DNA of 64,000 nucleotides from an uncultured Bacteroidales bacterium (GCA_902774335.1 CACYHW010000007.1:1-64000), one strand, 5' to 3'. Counted from the first letter of the stretch, positions 55,201-62,329 are shown. Notes: generated from the sequence alone by a model not told the origin. Made by a program: numbers and translations.

Positions 55201-58200
55201 TGCGAACTCGCCGGTGTTGGGATCGGTCTTGATGGTTATGTACTTTGTATCCTCTTCATTGCCGCCGTTACGGTATGCTACGCTCTGGACGGCCGGAGTG
55301 GGAGACTGGACACTTAATGGGTCTGTGCCGAATTCAAAACCTGATGAAAGGCCGTTTACAACCTTCTCGACATTCATGGAGTGGGCTGCCACCAGCTGTA
55401 TGGTGGCCTGGCCTATGTTGTTGAGGCTCAGTCCAAAGCCAAGAGGCTTCTGGTCCTCGATGAATCCTCCGGTTATACGTCCTGCTACGGTTACAAGGGT
55501 GTTGTCCCAGAACTCCATATTCTTCCGTTCGTCAAAGAACTCCTCGACTGTTCCGGTGTTGTTGGGATCTTCGGGGTATCGGCCGTTATATTCAAAGGTG
55601 TGGCCCTCCTTCTGGACGGTGATGTAGTGCTTGCCTATAGGTACGCTGATCACGAACTGACCGTTGGCGTTGGTGGTTACGGGCTGACCGTCCTTGGCGC
55701 ATATCTGTCCGTCTACAAAGAAATGGACTCCCTCAACAGGGTATAAGGTGTTTGAATAGCGGATGGTACCTGATACGGGGAACGATGAGTCATCGGTAAA
55801 GTCGGTCGAGTTGTGTACCAGCGAGTTGCTGCTTACATATCTGAGCTGCTTGCTGGGGCTGAATGTATGGATGCCCAGCGAGGGGATGATCTCGTAGGTG
55901 GTACCTTCGCCCATAAAGGGTACACCTTGTATAATATAGTTACCGTCAACATCGGTCTTGGCTTTGAGCTCCAGCTTCTTGGGAGTGATGGTGGAGGGCT
56001 CGGTGTTGGTGCCGGTCTTGCCGTGATGCTGGTGGAATACGGTTCCGTTGCGTGAATAGTCAAAGAACTGTGTGTGCAGGTTCTCGTCGAAAGTCCAGTA
56101 GGTCTCAAGGCCTTTCTCGTTTCCTACCAGCAGATGGTCGTAGTTCTCCTCGATCTCATCTATGGTGAGAGCCTTGGTCCAGATACGTAACTCGTCAATG
56201 TATCCCTTGAAGTGACCTAACGTGAACTGTGTGGCACTGCTCAGCGGGAGTGTCTGGGACGGGAGCGTGATATTGTCGTGATATGTTGTCACACCCTGTT
56301 TGGGGTCAATGTAGATGACATGACAGTCTACATTTGTTCCCTTGCGGATGATGGACAGATGTGAATAGCTCTTGGTGTTGATGGTGACTTTGTCGAACGC
56401 TATTCCGTTGAAGGTTACTTTTCCGCCGGTGGTAATGCCTATGTAGCAGTCATCGCCCTTGAACTGGATAATCTTGCTGTCTGACAGCTCATCGGGACAG
56501 ATCCATGCCTGTACGGTGAAGTCGTTGTCGGCGAATGTCTTTTGGGCATAGTTGCCGTCAACATAGGGCCATACGGCTTCGCCCAGGGGGCTGGTAAAGT
56601 GAAGCGAATGGTACTGCTCACTCATGGGATCGGTGGACACTTTCCTGACAATGACATCGGCTCCCTTTACTGCGCTGCCGGTGGTGCCGTATGTTATGCG
56701 GCCGCTTACGGTACCCGAGGTCTGTGAGAAACCTATGTTCTCTACATAGTTGGTCTTTTCCTCGCCGTCCTCGCACTTGTCGATTACGGTTACGCGGTAT
56801 TCATAATATACGCCTGACAACGGTGTGTCATCGGTATATGAGAGATAATAGTCGTTGCTTGATGTGCGGTATATCTCGCTCCACTGGTCCTGCTCGTCCT
56901 CGGCGCGTTTGCGCTCTATATAGTAGGTCTTGGCTGCGGTCGATCCCTGCAGGTCAACGTGCCAGTTAAGTTTTACGCGTCCGGGATAGGTTCCTTTTGT
57001 GGCGTCGAATGAGTAGAACAGTGTTCCGTTACCTACGGCCTTTTTCTGTATGGTGACCGATGAGATTATAGATGAACCTACGACACCCTCTATACGGTAG
57101 TTGTGGGGTGTGCATGCGTTGAGCGGCTCCTCGGTATAGTAATAGTTGGTGCCGTCAATCTTTGTGGTCTCACGCTGTCCATGCTTGTCGGTTGAGCGAT
57201 GCTCCCACTTGAAGCTGGTCTGGTTGTCGGTAGGTACTATAGTAATAATAGGTGTTGCCTCGTTGTCAACGTAGATGTTGAACTTGTTACCCCAATCCAG
57301 CGGGTAGCCGTCGGAGTTCCATGTAAAGATAATGCGGTCAGACTGGCTTTCGGCATTAACGTTAAGAATGGGGAGTGAACGTTTGGCGTTGACCGATGTC
57401 ACATTACTTTTGAGTTGATCGATCTGGGTTCCTTCGGGCCAGTTGGAGAGCTCGTAGAAAACCTGATAATCTATTTTACCGTTCTCAAAGCCGGAGTCGG
57501 TGTATGACGATTGGCTTTGATCCACTGAACCTACACGTTGTCCGTTGCGGTATATGGCCCAACTGCCCTCATAATGATCGGTATTGGCTATGTTCCATGT
57601 CAATGAAACCTCGTTGTTGAGCTGATCGAATGCTCCCGACAGGTCGGTTGCGTAGGGCAGAGGGTAGAAGGTCCTTGTGTCGGCAGTAGATAAGGTATAC
57701 TGTGTGCCGCCCCAGGTATCATAGTGATGGGAATACATGTTGTACGGCTGAATGGTGAAGGTTGACAACATGTCTTTGCCTAAATCCTGCAGTTTGAAGG
57801 AGTATATACCTCCATTCAGATTTATGCTCTTGTCGCCAATCTCTGAGCGGTAGGAGCCGTCAATGAAAGCATATAATTTGGTGTATCCGTCAGTGTTCTT
57901 TGAGCTTCCGGTCCTGTAGGGGATATTGATTGTTCCGTCAGGATCAAGGGTTAATTCACCGTTCCAGTACAACGAACGTACAGTGAAGGTGTAATAGTTG
58001 GAATAGTAGCATTCCTTGTAGATATAATGCGTATTGCCGCCGTTTGACTCGGACCAAGTGCCCTGACACTTGAATTTCAGGGTGCAGTTACGCCAATCAA
58101 GAGGTACATTCCAGCAGACCTCGGCAACCAGTGAGTTGTTTCCGTCGTGTCCTCTGTGGGTCTCGGACTTGTAGCATCCCCATCCGGGCTCGCTGTTGGA

Positions 58201-58527
58201 GTTGATGTTTTCATCGCCTCCGCAGCTCAGATTGAGCAGATGCTGCCAGTTCTCTCCGTTGTCTCTACTGACGTAGATGCCAAGTCCTCCACATTGGGAG
58301 TAGAAACCCTCGTCTACGCCATAGAAATTCTTGATTTCCATTGAGAAGAAGATTTGGGCGGCCTGGTTGTTCCATCCCATGCCATGAAACAGGCGGTCAT
58401 ACTTAAGGTCCATGTTGCCTGCATGAGCCTTTTGCGGCCCCATAAACAAGGCGAGCATGACCAAGATCGCTGCACGCACCAGACTGGTGCGCCCTGAAAG
58501 AGATTCTTTCTTTGTCATAAGTACCAT
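49222..58527 (-). CDS. Second giant secreted LamG-domain protein (3101 aa)
   Basis: An exported protein starting MVLMTKKESLSGRTSL (58527; Met4 at 58518 is an alternative), with signal peptide AAILVMLALFMGPQKAHA. It follows the layout of the 3206-aa protein: N-terminal FN3-like domains, a LamG-like domain ending FKGYIDELRIWTKAL, a carboxypeptidase-regulatory-like unit (FPVSGTIRYSNTLYPVEGVHFF), a middle block with FSYSQNYIINTLIPNI, EAGDDDALTIDVF and VTRGGQTSCPYEG, two further LamG-like domains (GIIDEVRIWHATM), GWNWVS/GWNWVGYYGRQV repeats, and the tail YDLSGRKA..GIYIINGQKQAVK. The two giants are clear paralogues. It heads an operon with the 396-aa and 47-aa genes. A membrane AraC-type regulator is encoded just upstream on the same strand. 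Likely surface adhesin or binding protein; no enzyme motif seen. Confidence 0.85.
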   Translation of the reverse strand: MVLMTKKESLSGRTSLVRAAILVMLALFMGPQKAHAGNMDLKYDRLFHGMGWNNQAAQIFFSMEIKNFYGVDEGFYSQCGGLGIYVSRDNGENWQHLLNLSCGGDENINSNSEPGWGCYKSETHRGHDGNNSLVAEVCWNVPLDWRNCTLKFKCQGTWSESNGGNTHYIYKECYYSNYYTFTVRSLYWNGELTLDPDGTINIPYRTGSSKNTDGYTKLYAFIDGSYRSEIGDKSINLNGGIYSFKLQDLGKDMLSTFTIQPYNMYSHHYDTWGGTQYTLSTADTRTFYPLPYATDLSGAFDQLNNEVSLTWNIANTDHYEGSWAIYRNGQRVGSVDQSQSSYTDSGFENGKIDYQVFYELSNWPEGTQIDQLKSNVTSVNAKRSLPILNVNAESQSDRIIFTWNSDGYPLDWGNKFNIYVDNEATPIITIVPTDNQTSFKWEHRSTDKHGQRETTKIDGTNYYYTEEPLNACTPHNYRIEGVVGSSIISSVTIQKKAVGNGTLFYSFDATKGTYPGRVKLNWHVDLQGSTAAKTYYIERKRAEDEQDQWSEIYRTSSNDYYLSYTDDTPLSGVYYEYRVTVIDKCEDGEEKTNYVENIGFSQTSGTVSGRITYGTTGSAVKGADVIVRKVSTDPMSEQYHSLHFTSPLGEAVWPYVDGNYAQKTFADNDFTVQAWICPDELSDSKIIQFKGDDCYIGITTGGKVTFNGIAFDKVTINTKSYSHLSIIRKGTNVDCHVIYIDPKQGVTTYHDNITLPSQTLPLSSATQFTLGHFKGYIDELRIWTKALTIDEIEENYDHLLVGNEKGLETYWTFDENLHTQFFDYSRNGTVFHQHHGKTGTNTEPSTITPKKLELKAKTDVDGNYIIQGVPFMGEGTTYEIIPSLGIHTFSPSKQLRYVSSNSLVHNSTDFTDDSSFPVSGTIRYSNTLYPVEGVHFFVDGQICAKDGQPVTTNANGQFVISVPIGKHYITVQKEGHTFEYNGRYPEDPNNTGTVEEFFDERKNMEFWDNTLVTVAGRITGGFIEDQKPLGFGLSLNNIGQATIQLVAAHSMNVEKVVNGLSSGFEFGTDPLSVQSPTPAVQSVAYRNGGNEEDTKYITIKTDPNTGEFAALLPPVDYVVNSVTIDNNSNINLDGFSSIIASDPNKTSTDTLVTEDGEQYFEYVAKLKKSYYTDPILEVTQVNADGAFGEKQLEYKDKSTKENVQLYTKEGNNINYTFGVPVFKQANKYTFDVKAYEVYTNYDNSEPVIDQVPLQNVEVVFSNQMGTGQEVVINSKLTAEDDEDGDLGSTIPDVVTLDDKGHAQYEWQAGLPNITAPFKLSLGASFTHVDKTSQFMVTDGIVAGALPSGNNFVTEGPDLVTMIIRDPGGTSSQAYMEKGESYTSTLTTDVELSYNREDMTHTEIGFKLIQFNGVGVGAISGIITDNSELSTVDAGFTIEDTYVNSQTKSLTTTTTRRISTSSEPEYVGAMGDVFIGKSTNLVFGNARSVGLVKKNGTYEFALKDDYVTDQSFKTEFSYSQNYIINTLIPNIINLRNDVLRKGVDKFGSTYDVHPGVTEEDDDYGMEGTYDYTPVNPLPKDGVSDQVSLYNQMIANWERHLANNEQAKVKAIKERDSYIARNESFDTGSSIESSVTTTNSKTTSNSGSFKTEVSLALGTDIEIFSINLNYSSKNSISTATTISGETQTESSITTGYTLAEAGDDDALTIDVFNAPDGNGAIFVTRGGQTSCPYEGEQKTLYYEPGKHVISAATMQIEIPRITVENAANRVGSIPAGKSASYMLLLRNDSETQEDCFFDLFSIDETNKKGAGLHVNGNELGSGRSVLVPAGGTVRMRLDLEQNSIGDLKYDSIAIVLASQCQSDPTSTWDVIGDTVWISAEFVPTSTDVTLRIDNTTVNTSTQGNLQLGVRDFDPHYDGLKYIAIQYQGAGETSWHDVRKYWVDSKDVDSENPIDDLLPSSGMINYTLEMVPSLFTDRAYKFRAISARAYGSGEVTCVSDEITVIKDMSLPKPMGTPQPSDGVLSAGDELSIIFNEDIQTGRVKKEDFLITGVLNGSKINHQTAMALTGGALSASTDASINLTDKDFTFEFYIKPQGAGTILSHGTGTKKMSVGINQDSKFTVTIEGQTYTSGQTVPLGEWDYICLSYQAREHLLNAQLSNANNQTPVILFFNLEVPEYMGNGPICVGQNISGAMHELLLWDKLLDSKEIANQSLISKNPHSRGLIGYWKMNEGEGRTITDYSRNRHMTMEAENWYFENRNMAVELDGTRYLTIPTMDIPTTMDNDYAVEMWVKAPAQSGAAQLLQAGQVALYIDESGKLQMSSDGTQIAVQDVLLADNAWHHVALSIIRSGNANIYVDGINRLTIGADKVASTSGNYLIIGARRTALLIGEAYEYDRYLTGIIDEVRIWHATMNADRIKSQRNMRLSETEPGLVAYYPFEINKLDNYGQPITVIDSIDIHRNGMAARINNQDMEASQFTDQAPALHVKPEIENVRFDLVTSDNKIIINIAESNTKIQGTTLNITARNISDLNGNLCNSVTWTAYVDIKPLKWENQELDVTQSVTQQSTVMTTLVNKSGEAQTWSLSNLPSWLDADMQYGVLMPLAEQPITFTVSPATPIGKYEQTVYVTGNDSIDTPLVFNVNVTGNIPDWSVNPYDFESSMNVIGVLVKDNTYMSDPDNIMAAFIGEECRGIAKPVYNERYGNYFVTMDIFGSSADMGKEVTFRAYDALTGTVYPEVTWNSSNTFSFTPLTLAGTYADPRVFTVQDKIEQITALKAGWNWVSIYVNAQDMSVPAIFRNIADNIVAIKSQTGGYKVYEDGMWTGNLGNLTNSQMYAVQVKADCKLRVVGTVPTTAVTVSQGWNWVGYYGRQVANLADALADLDKTDGDMVKAQQGIAYWDNYEWSGSLIMLQPGMGYQIMSTATQDKTFAYPSTIVNATHLAPARGTVGSISPAYNGVFEPVNVRNYPDNAIMAVKVTAGNRNLANTQVAVFAGDECRTAATTDSEGVALLTIPGDEPCLITIKASIGNQVVEAPITLMYQTNAMYGSPNHPLTVDMGTTGIDAVNGSSDTQSVYDLSGRKADPQATDLKGIYIINGQKQAVK

Positions 58528-58573
58528 TGAGTTTATTGTTGTTTGATGTTGGTGTCAAAAAACTTTTGCGCTG

Positions 58574-58684
58574 CAATGTTACTAAAGAATAAAAACAGGC
58601 GGGTAGGGCCGATGTTGCAATGCCGAAATACGGTGTTGCAAAATCCGCAAAGGGACGTTACAATTTTGCAATTTGATGTTGCAA
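58574..58684 (-). promoter_or_regulatory. Promoter and GTTGCAA direct repeats upstream of the giant LamG operon
   Basis: On the minus strand TAACATTG (58574-58581) is one base off TAnnTTTG and lies 47 bp before the gene. Upstream of it the plus strand shows GTTGCAA at 58614-58620, 58635-58641 and 58678-58684, plus TTTGCAA at 58665-58671. The first two are 21 bp apart (two helical turns), as expected for tandem sites of an AraC-type dimer. The neighbouring AraC-type gene is the obvious candidate binder. Confidence 0.5.
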
Positions 58685-58713
58685 AAAAGAAAAAGGCTGA
58701 TTACCAGCCTTTT
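58681..58713 (-). terminator. Terminator of the AraC-type regulator gene
   Basis: On the minus strand AAAAGGCTG pairs with CAGCCTTTT (58705-58713 with 58691-58699) around GTAAT, followed by TTCTTTTTTG. It lies 10 bp after the stop codon. Confidence 0.85.
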
Positions 58714-58722
58714 ACAAATTGA

Positions 58723-59796
58723 TTAAAGAGAGGCGACATAATCGCTCGGCGAGCAGCCGATGAACTTGATGAAGTTGCGGTATGCAGTCTGGCGGTTGCG
58801 GTATCCTATCTCAAAGTAGAGCGGTTTCTGGTCCTGACCGGGATCCTGGCGAAGCTTATCGGCCATATACTCGGTGCGCCACTTGTTCAGGTAATCATTG
58901 AAGGTGAGTCCTGTGTGCTCGCGTATGCAATCGGCTACGTATATGCGGTTGGTGCCTACGGCTCGGCTCATTATCTCAACGGTGGCATCGGGGTTGCGCC
59001 ATATCTCATGCTTTTGCATCTGGTGACTGATGCGTTGCCAAAGGTCATCGGCCCGGTCTTCATCGTCCTGGTCTTCCTGTATTGGTTCCGGCTCATCCGG
59101 CAGATCCTGTGTGTCAACAGGAGGTAAGACTCGCATTCTCAGCTCGTAGTAACCTAAACACAAAGTGAAAAAGGTGCACCATAAGATATGGATATCAGAT
59201 ACCAGTTGGCTTCCGGCCAGACAATTCCAGAAAAAAAAGACAGCTGTTATTTCTGCAAAGATTACATACAGACGTATAAAATGGCTGTCGGCACTTGACT
59301 TACGCCAGTTGTATGGGATGAACAGGAACATAAGTGAGCCGATTGCGATATACAAAACCGGGAATATCCTGATCAGGACATCAATAGAGTACCAATGTTC
59401 AATAATATCGTTGAAGCTTAGGATATCACGAAAGCGTATTCCGAATAACAAGGGAATGGTTATCAAAAACGCAGGAATTAACGGATATAACAGCTTCCGA
59501 CCTTTTAACCAATTCGGTCTTATAACCTCAATAGGATAATACATGATTGATACAAATGCATAAAAACCTCCTATGCATAAGGCTGGCGTGAACATTGCGT
59601 GAACTGTGGATACTTTTCCTGCGCTTAAAAATGTAATGTAAACTGCCAACATCGGTCCGAAAAAGAAATTGATTATGGCTAGGATTGTTCGTGCCCTGTC
59701 ATTTACTTCTTTGCGCTTAATCCAACACAGAAAGGCCAAAATAAAAATGACAGTCATGCATATGGTGTATATATAAACAGCAAAAGTTGTTTCCAT
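58723..59796 (-). CDS. Membrane-anchored AraC-type transcription regulator
   Basis: A 357-residue protein. Residues 1-215 hold about six or seven hydrophobic helices (VYIYTICMTVIFILAFLCWI, LLYPLIPAFLITIPLLFGI, ITAVFFFWNCLAGSQLV). A charged linker (PDEPEPIQEDQDDEDRADD) leads to a C-terminal AraC DNA-binding domain at about 250-357: VEIMSRAVGTNRIYVADCIREH for the first HTH and PLYFEIGYRNRQTAYRNFIKFIGCSPSDY for the second. This layout is common in Bacteroidota. It probably senses a membrane or envelope signal and controls the adjacent giant LamG operon, whose promoter region carries direct repeats. The minus-strand -7 element is TAAATTTG at 59850-59857. Confidence 0.87.
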   Translation of the reverse strand: METTFAVYIYTICMTVIFILAFLCWIKRKEVNDRARTILAIINFFFGPMLAVYITFLSAGKVSTVHAMFTPALCIGGFYAFVSIMYYPIEVIRPNWLKGRKLLYPLIPAFLITIPLLFGIRFRDILSFNDIIEHWYSIDVLIRIFPVLYIAIGSLMFLFIPYNWRKSSADSHFIRLYVIFAEITAVFFFWNCLAGSQLVSDIHILWCTFFTLCLGYYELRMRVLPPVDTQDLPDEPEPIQEDQDDEDRADDLWQRISHQMQKHEIWRNPDATVEIMSRAVGTNRIYVADCIREHTGLTFNDYLNKWRTEYMADKLRQDPGQDQKPLYFEIGYRNRQTAYRNFIKFIGCSPSDYVASL

Positions 59797-59849
59797 AAAT
59801 CCCTAAAAGTCCTATTGAGTATAACAGTTCAGTCGTAATTGATGAGACG

Positions 59850-59857
59850 CAAATTTA
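59850..59857 (-). promoter_or_regulatory. -7 promoter element of the AraC-type gene
   Basis: TAAATTTG on the minus strand, 53 bp before the ATG at 59796. The rest of this divergent gap up to 60014 is AT-rich with no gene seen. Confidence 0.55.
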
Positions 59858-60014
59858 TAAATAATAACAATATATAATGAGTTGCGGGCGCGATTTTTTA
59901 AACAAGAATGCAACTTTTCTTGTCTGACAAAATGTTACTATTATATATATAATGGTGGCAATTTGTCAACGCAGAAAAAATTTTAGTATTAAAGTGATAT
60001 TTTCCGCAAATTCT

Positions 60015-60046
60015 TTTGGTGGTACAAAATAGTGTGCGTAAATTTG
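60015..60046 (+). promoter_or_regulatory. Promoter of the asnB leader
   Basis: TTTG at 60015-60018 and TAAATTTG at 60039-60046 with a 20-bp spacer. Transcription should begin near 60052, about 17 nt before the leader ATG. Confidence 0.8.
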
Positions 60047-60068
60047 CGGCATATTTAGCGAAACAGAT

Positions 60069-60176
60069 ATGGCAAAAGGTTTGGTCTTTGTAACCAATAA
60101 TAATCAGCAGAATAATCAGAACCAGAATAATAATCAGGTTTTGATGGTTGCTCCTTTTGACCAGCGGGAAAGTTAA
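60069..60176 (+). CDS. asnB leader peptide with 14 consecutive Asn/Gln codons (35 aa)
   Basis: A 35-codon ORF: MAKGLVFVT, then NNNQQNNQNQNNNQ (60096-60137), then VLMVAPFDQRES. Nine Asn (eight AAT, one AAC) and five Gln (all CAG) are contiguous. TTGACCAG at 60157-60164 is an exact complement of CTGGTCAA (60211-60218), the 5' arm and loop edge of the terminator. A ribosome stalled in the Asn/Gln run would leave this segment free; one at the stop codon (60174) would mask part of it. This matches classical attenuation, with Asn/Gln-tRNA charging as the sensed variable. Confidence 0.85.
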   Translation: MAKGLVFVTNNNQQNNQNQNNNQVLMVAPFDQRES

Positions 60177-60205
60177 TCATTGTAGAAATAAACAGAAAAC
60201 ATAAT

Positions 60206-60237
60206 AAAGACTGGTCAATTTGATCAGTCTTTTTTTT
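60206..60237 (+). terminator. Attenuator terminator before asnB
   Basis: AAAGACTGGTCA (60206-60217) pairs with TGATCAGTCTTT (60221-60232; one G-U pair), with a run of ten T starting inside the 3' arm (60230). It lies 44 bp before the asnB ATG. Confidence 0.9.
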
Positions 60238-60281
60238 GTTCCTGTTGGCAGACGCGAATAATAACAAAAACAATAAATACT

Positions 60282-61976
60282 ATGTGTGGAATAGTTTCAA
60301 TCTTCAGGATTAAGAAGCAGTCAGAGCAGCTCCGACAGCGTGCATTGGAAATGAGTCGCCGTATACGTCACCGCGGTCCGGACTGGAGCGGTATCTGGTG
60401 TGGAGGTTCTGCCATTCTGGCTCACGAGCGTCTGAGCATTGTGGACCCTCAGTCGGGCGGTCAGCCCCTGTTCAGCATGGACCGTCTGCAGGTGTTGGCC
60501 GTTAACGGTGAGATTTACAACCATCAGGCAATACGCCGTGAGTATGAGGGCCGCTACGAGTTCAGCACAGGCAGTGACTGCGAGGTTATCCTGGCGCTCT
60601 ACCGTGATGCTGTACGTGCCGGCGGCAGTCAGGAGGATTTTATCCGTATGCTGGAGAAACTGAACGGTATCTTTGCTTTTGCCCTGTATGACGCAGAGCG
60701 TGACGAGTATCTGATTGCCCGCGATCCCATAGGCGTTATTCCTCTTTACATCGGTAAGGACAAGGAGGGTCACATTTGCGTAGCCAGCGAGCTCAAGGCT
60801 CTTGAGGGTATCTGCCCTGAGTACGAGCCGTTCCTGCCCGGACATTTCCTGAGCAGTCGTACCGGACATATTGAGCGCTGGTGGACCCGTGACTGGTTCA
60901 AGTATGAGGCAGTCAAGGACAACGACGCCAGCATTGAGGAACTCCACGATGCCCTTGAGGCAGCCGTAAAGCGTCAGCTTATGTGCGATGTTCCTTACGG
61001 AGTGCTTCTGTCGGGCGGTCTGGACAGTTCGGTGATATCGGCCATAGCAAAGAAAAACGCTGCACGCCGCGTTGAGACCGATGACCAGCAGGAGGCTTGG
61101 TGGCCGCGTCTGCACTCGTTTGCAGTGGGCCTTAAGGGTGCTCCGGATCTGGCTAAGGCCCGTGAGGTTGCCGAACACATAGGAACAGTACACCATGAAA
61201 TAAACTACACAGTCCAGGAGGGACTGGATGCCATTCGTGACGTGATCTACTTCATTGAGACATATGATGTTACCACGGTACGTGCCAGCACTCCCATGTA
61301 CCTGCTTGCCCGAGTTATACGTAGCATGGGAATCAAGATGGTGCTGAGCGGCGAGGGAGCCGATGAGGTATTTGGAGGTTATCTCTATTTCCACAAGGCT
61401 CCCGATGCCCAGGCATTTCATGAGGAGACTGTACGTAAACTTTCCAAACTGCACCTTTATGATTGCCTGCGTGCAAACAAGTCACTGGCAGCATGGGGCG
61501 TTGAGGGCCGAGTACCTTTCCTGGACAAGGAGTTCCTGGATGTTGCAATGCGCATGAACCCCAAGGCTAAGATGTGCCCGGGTCATGAGATTGAGAAGCG
61601 TGTGGTTCGTGAGGCTTTTGCCGATATGTTGCCCGAGAGCGTTGCATGGCGCCAGAAGGAGCAGTTCAGCGATGGAGTAGGTTACAGTTGGATTGACACT
61701 CTGAAAGAGATTACCGCTGCTGCAGTAACCGATGAGCAGATGGCTCATGCCGAGGAGCGTTTCCCCATAAACACTCCCATGAACAAGGAGGAATATTATT
61801 ATCGCAGCATATTTGAGGAGCATTTCCCCAGCGCATCAGCAGCCAAGTGCGTACCCAGCGTACCAAGCGTAGCTTGTTCTACTGCCGAGGCTCTGAAATG
61901 GGATGCAAGTTTCCGCAAACTGAACGATCCCAGCGGTCGTGCAGTAAAGGGTGTACACGAAAATGCCTACAAATAA
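60282..61976 (+). CDS. asnB: Asparagine synthase, glutamine-hydrolysing
   Basis: A 564-residue cytoplasmic enzyme. Met1-Cys2 (MCGIVSIF) gives the N-terminal nucleophile of the class II glutamine amidotransferase domain; RHRGPDWSG and NGEIYNH are further glutaminase motifs. The synthetase domain has the PP-loop VLLSGGLDSSV (about 243) and MVLSGEGADEVFGGY. It converts aspartate, glutamine and ATP into asparagine and glutamate. Both the product (Asn) and the nitrogen donor (Gln) are the residues encoded in its leader peptide, a strong hint to feedback attenuation. No obvious terminator follows before the glnA leader. Confidence 0.96.
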   Translation: MCGIVSIFRIKKQSEQLRQRALEMSRRIRHRGPDWSGIWCGGSAILAHERLSIVDPQSGGQPLFSMDRLQVLAVNGEIYNHQAIRREYEGRYEFSTGSDCEVILALYRDAVRAGGSQEDFIRMLEKLNGIFAFALYDAERDEYLIARDPIGVIPLYIGKDKEGHICVASELKALEGICPEYEPFLPGHFLSSRTGHIERWWTRDWFKYEAVKDNDASIEELHDALEAAVKRQLMCDVPYGVLLSGGLDSSVISAIAKKNAARRVETDDQQEAWWPRLHSFAVGLKGAPDLAKAREVAEHIGTVHHEINYTVQEGLDAIRDVIYFIETYDVTTVRASTPMYLLARVIRSMGIKMVLSGEGADEVFGGYLYFHKAPDAQAFHEETVRKLSKLHLYDCLRANKSLAAWGVEGRVPFLDKEFLDVAMRMNPKAKMCPGHEIEKRVVREAFADMLPESVAWRQKEQFSDGVGYSWIDTLKEITAAAVTDEQMAHAEERFPINTPMNKEEYYYRSIFEEHFPSASAAKCVPSVPSVACSTAEALKWDASFRKLNDPSGRAVKGVHENAYK

Positions 61977-62072
61977 GCCTTTTAAATATCGGTTTGCTGC
62001 AGATAACATTTTTTTAATATCATTTTGTGAAAAAATAATGGAGAATCGTTTTCAAATTGCAACATTTATTCG

Positions 62073-62080
62073 TACTTTTG
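62073..62080 (+). promoter_or_regulatory. -7 promoter element of the glnA leader
   Basis: TACTTTTG matches TAnnTTTG and lies 33 bp before the leader ATG. The -33 region is weak (TTTTC near 62050). The preceding stretch after asnB (61977-62072) holds nothing else recognisable. Confidence 0.6.
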
Positions 62081-62113
62081 CATCGTTTTTGATACATAAA
62101 GACGATCGAAGAT

Positions 62114-62221
62114 ATGAAAGTGTTGATAGAATATGGTTTCAGATATGCTCTGGAGGTTGGTTTCAATCCTAAGCGTAATGTCTGCAGCTGTTTGGCTATT
62201 CTCTCTCCAGCCGGGGAGTAA
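62114..62221 (+). CDS. glnA leader ORF (35 aa), not Asn/Gln-rich
   Basis: A 35-codon ORF: MKVLIEYGFRYALEVG, then FNPKRNVCSCLAILSPAGE. Unlike the other three it has only two Asn and no Gln. Its position (after a promoter, before a terminator-like hairpin) and the segment CCAGCC (62207-62212), exactly complementary to GGCTGG (62259-62264) in the hairpin, match the other attenuators. If translated it may act as an arrest peptide or respond to another signal. Expression is unproven. Confidence 0.55.
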   Translation: MKVLIEYGFRYALEVGFNPKRNVCSCLAILSPAGE

Positions 62222-62250
62222 GTCAATCGGCAACACTTATCTTTAAACAT

Positions 62251-62291
62251 AACGAAAAGGCTGGCCCACTTGGACTGGCCTTTCGTCTTTA
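62251..62291 (+). terminator. Attenuator-like hairpin before glnA
   Basis: ACGAAAAGGCTGG pairs with CTGGCCTTTCGT (62252-62283, with one bulged A and two wobble pairs). The T-tract is interrupted (TTTCGTCTTT), so termination is probably weaker than at the other three leaders. Confidence 0.6.
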
Positions 62292-62329
62292 ATAACAAAC
62301 AAGAACAAAAACCACAAAACAATACAATT

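Noticed and set aside
60206-60237. Leader hairpins as metabolite-binding riboswitches (for example glutamine aptamers)
   Set aside because: No complex conserved aptamer fold is visible; the leader ORFs and simple alternative pairing explain the regions better.
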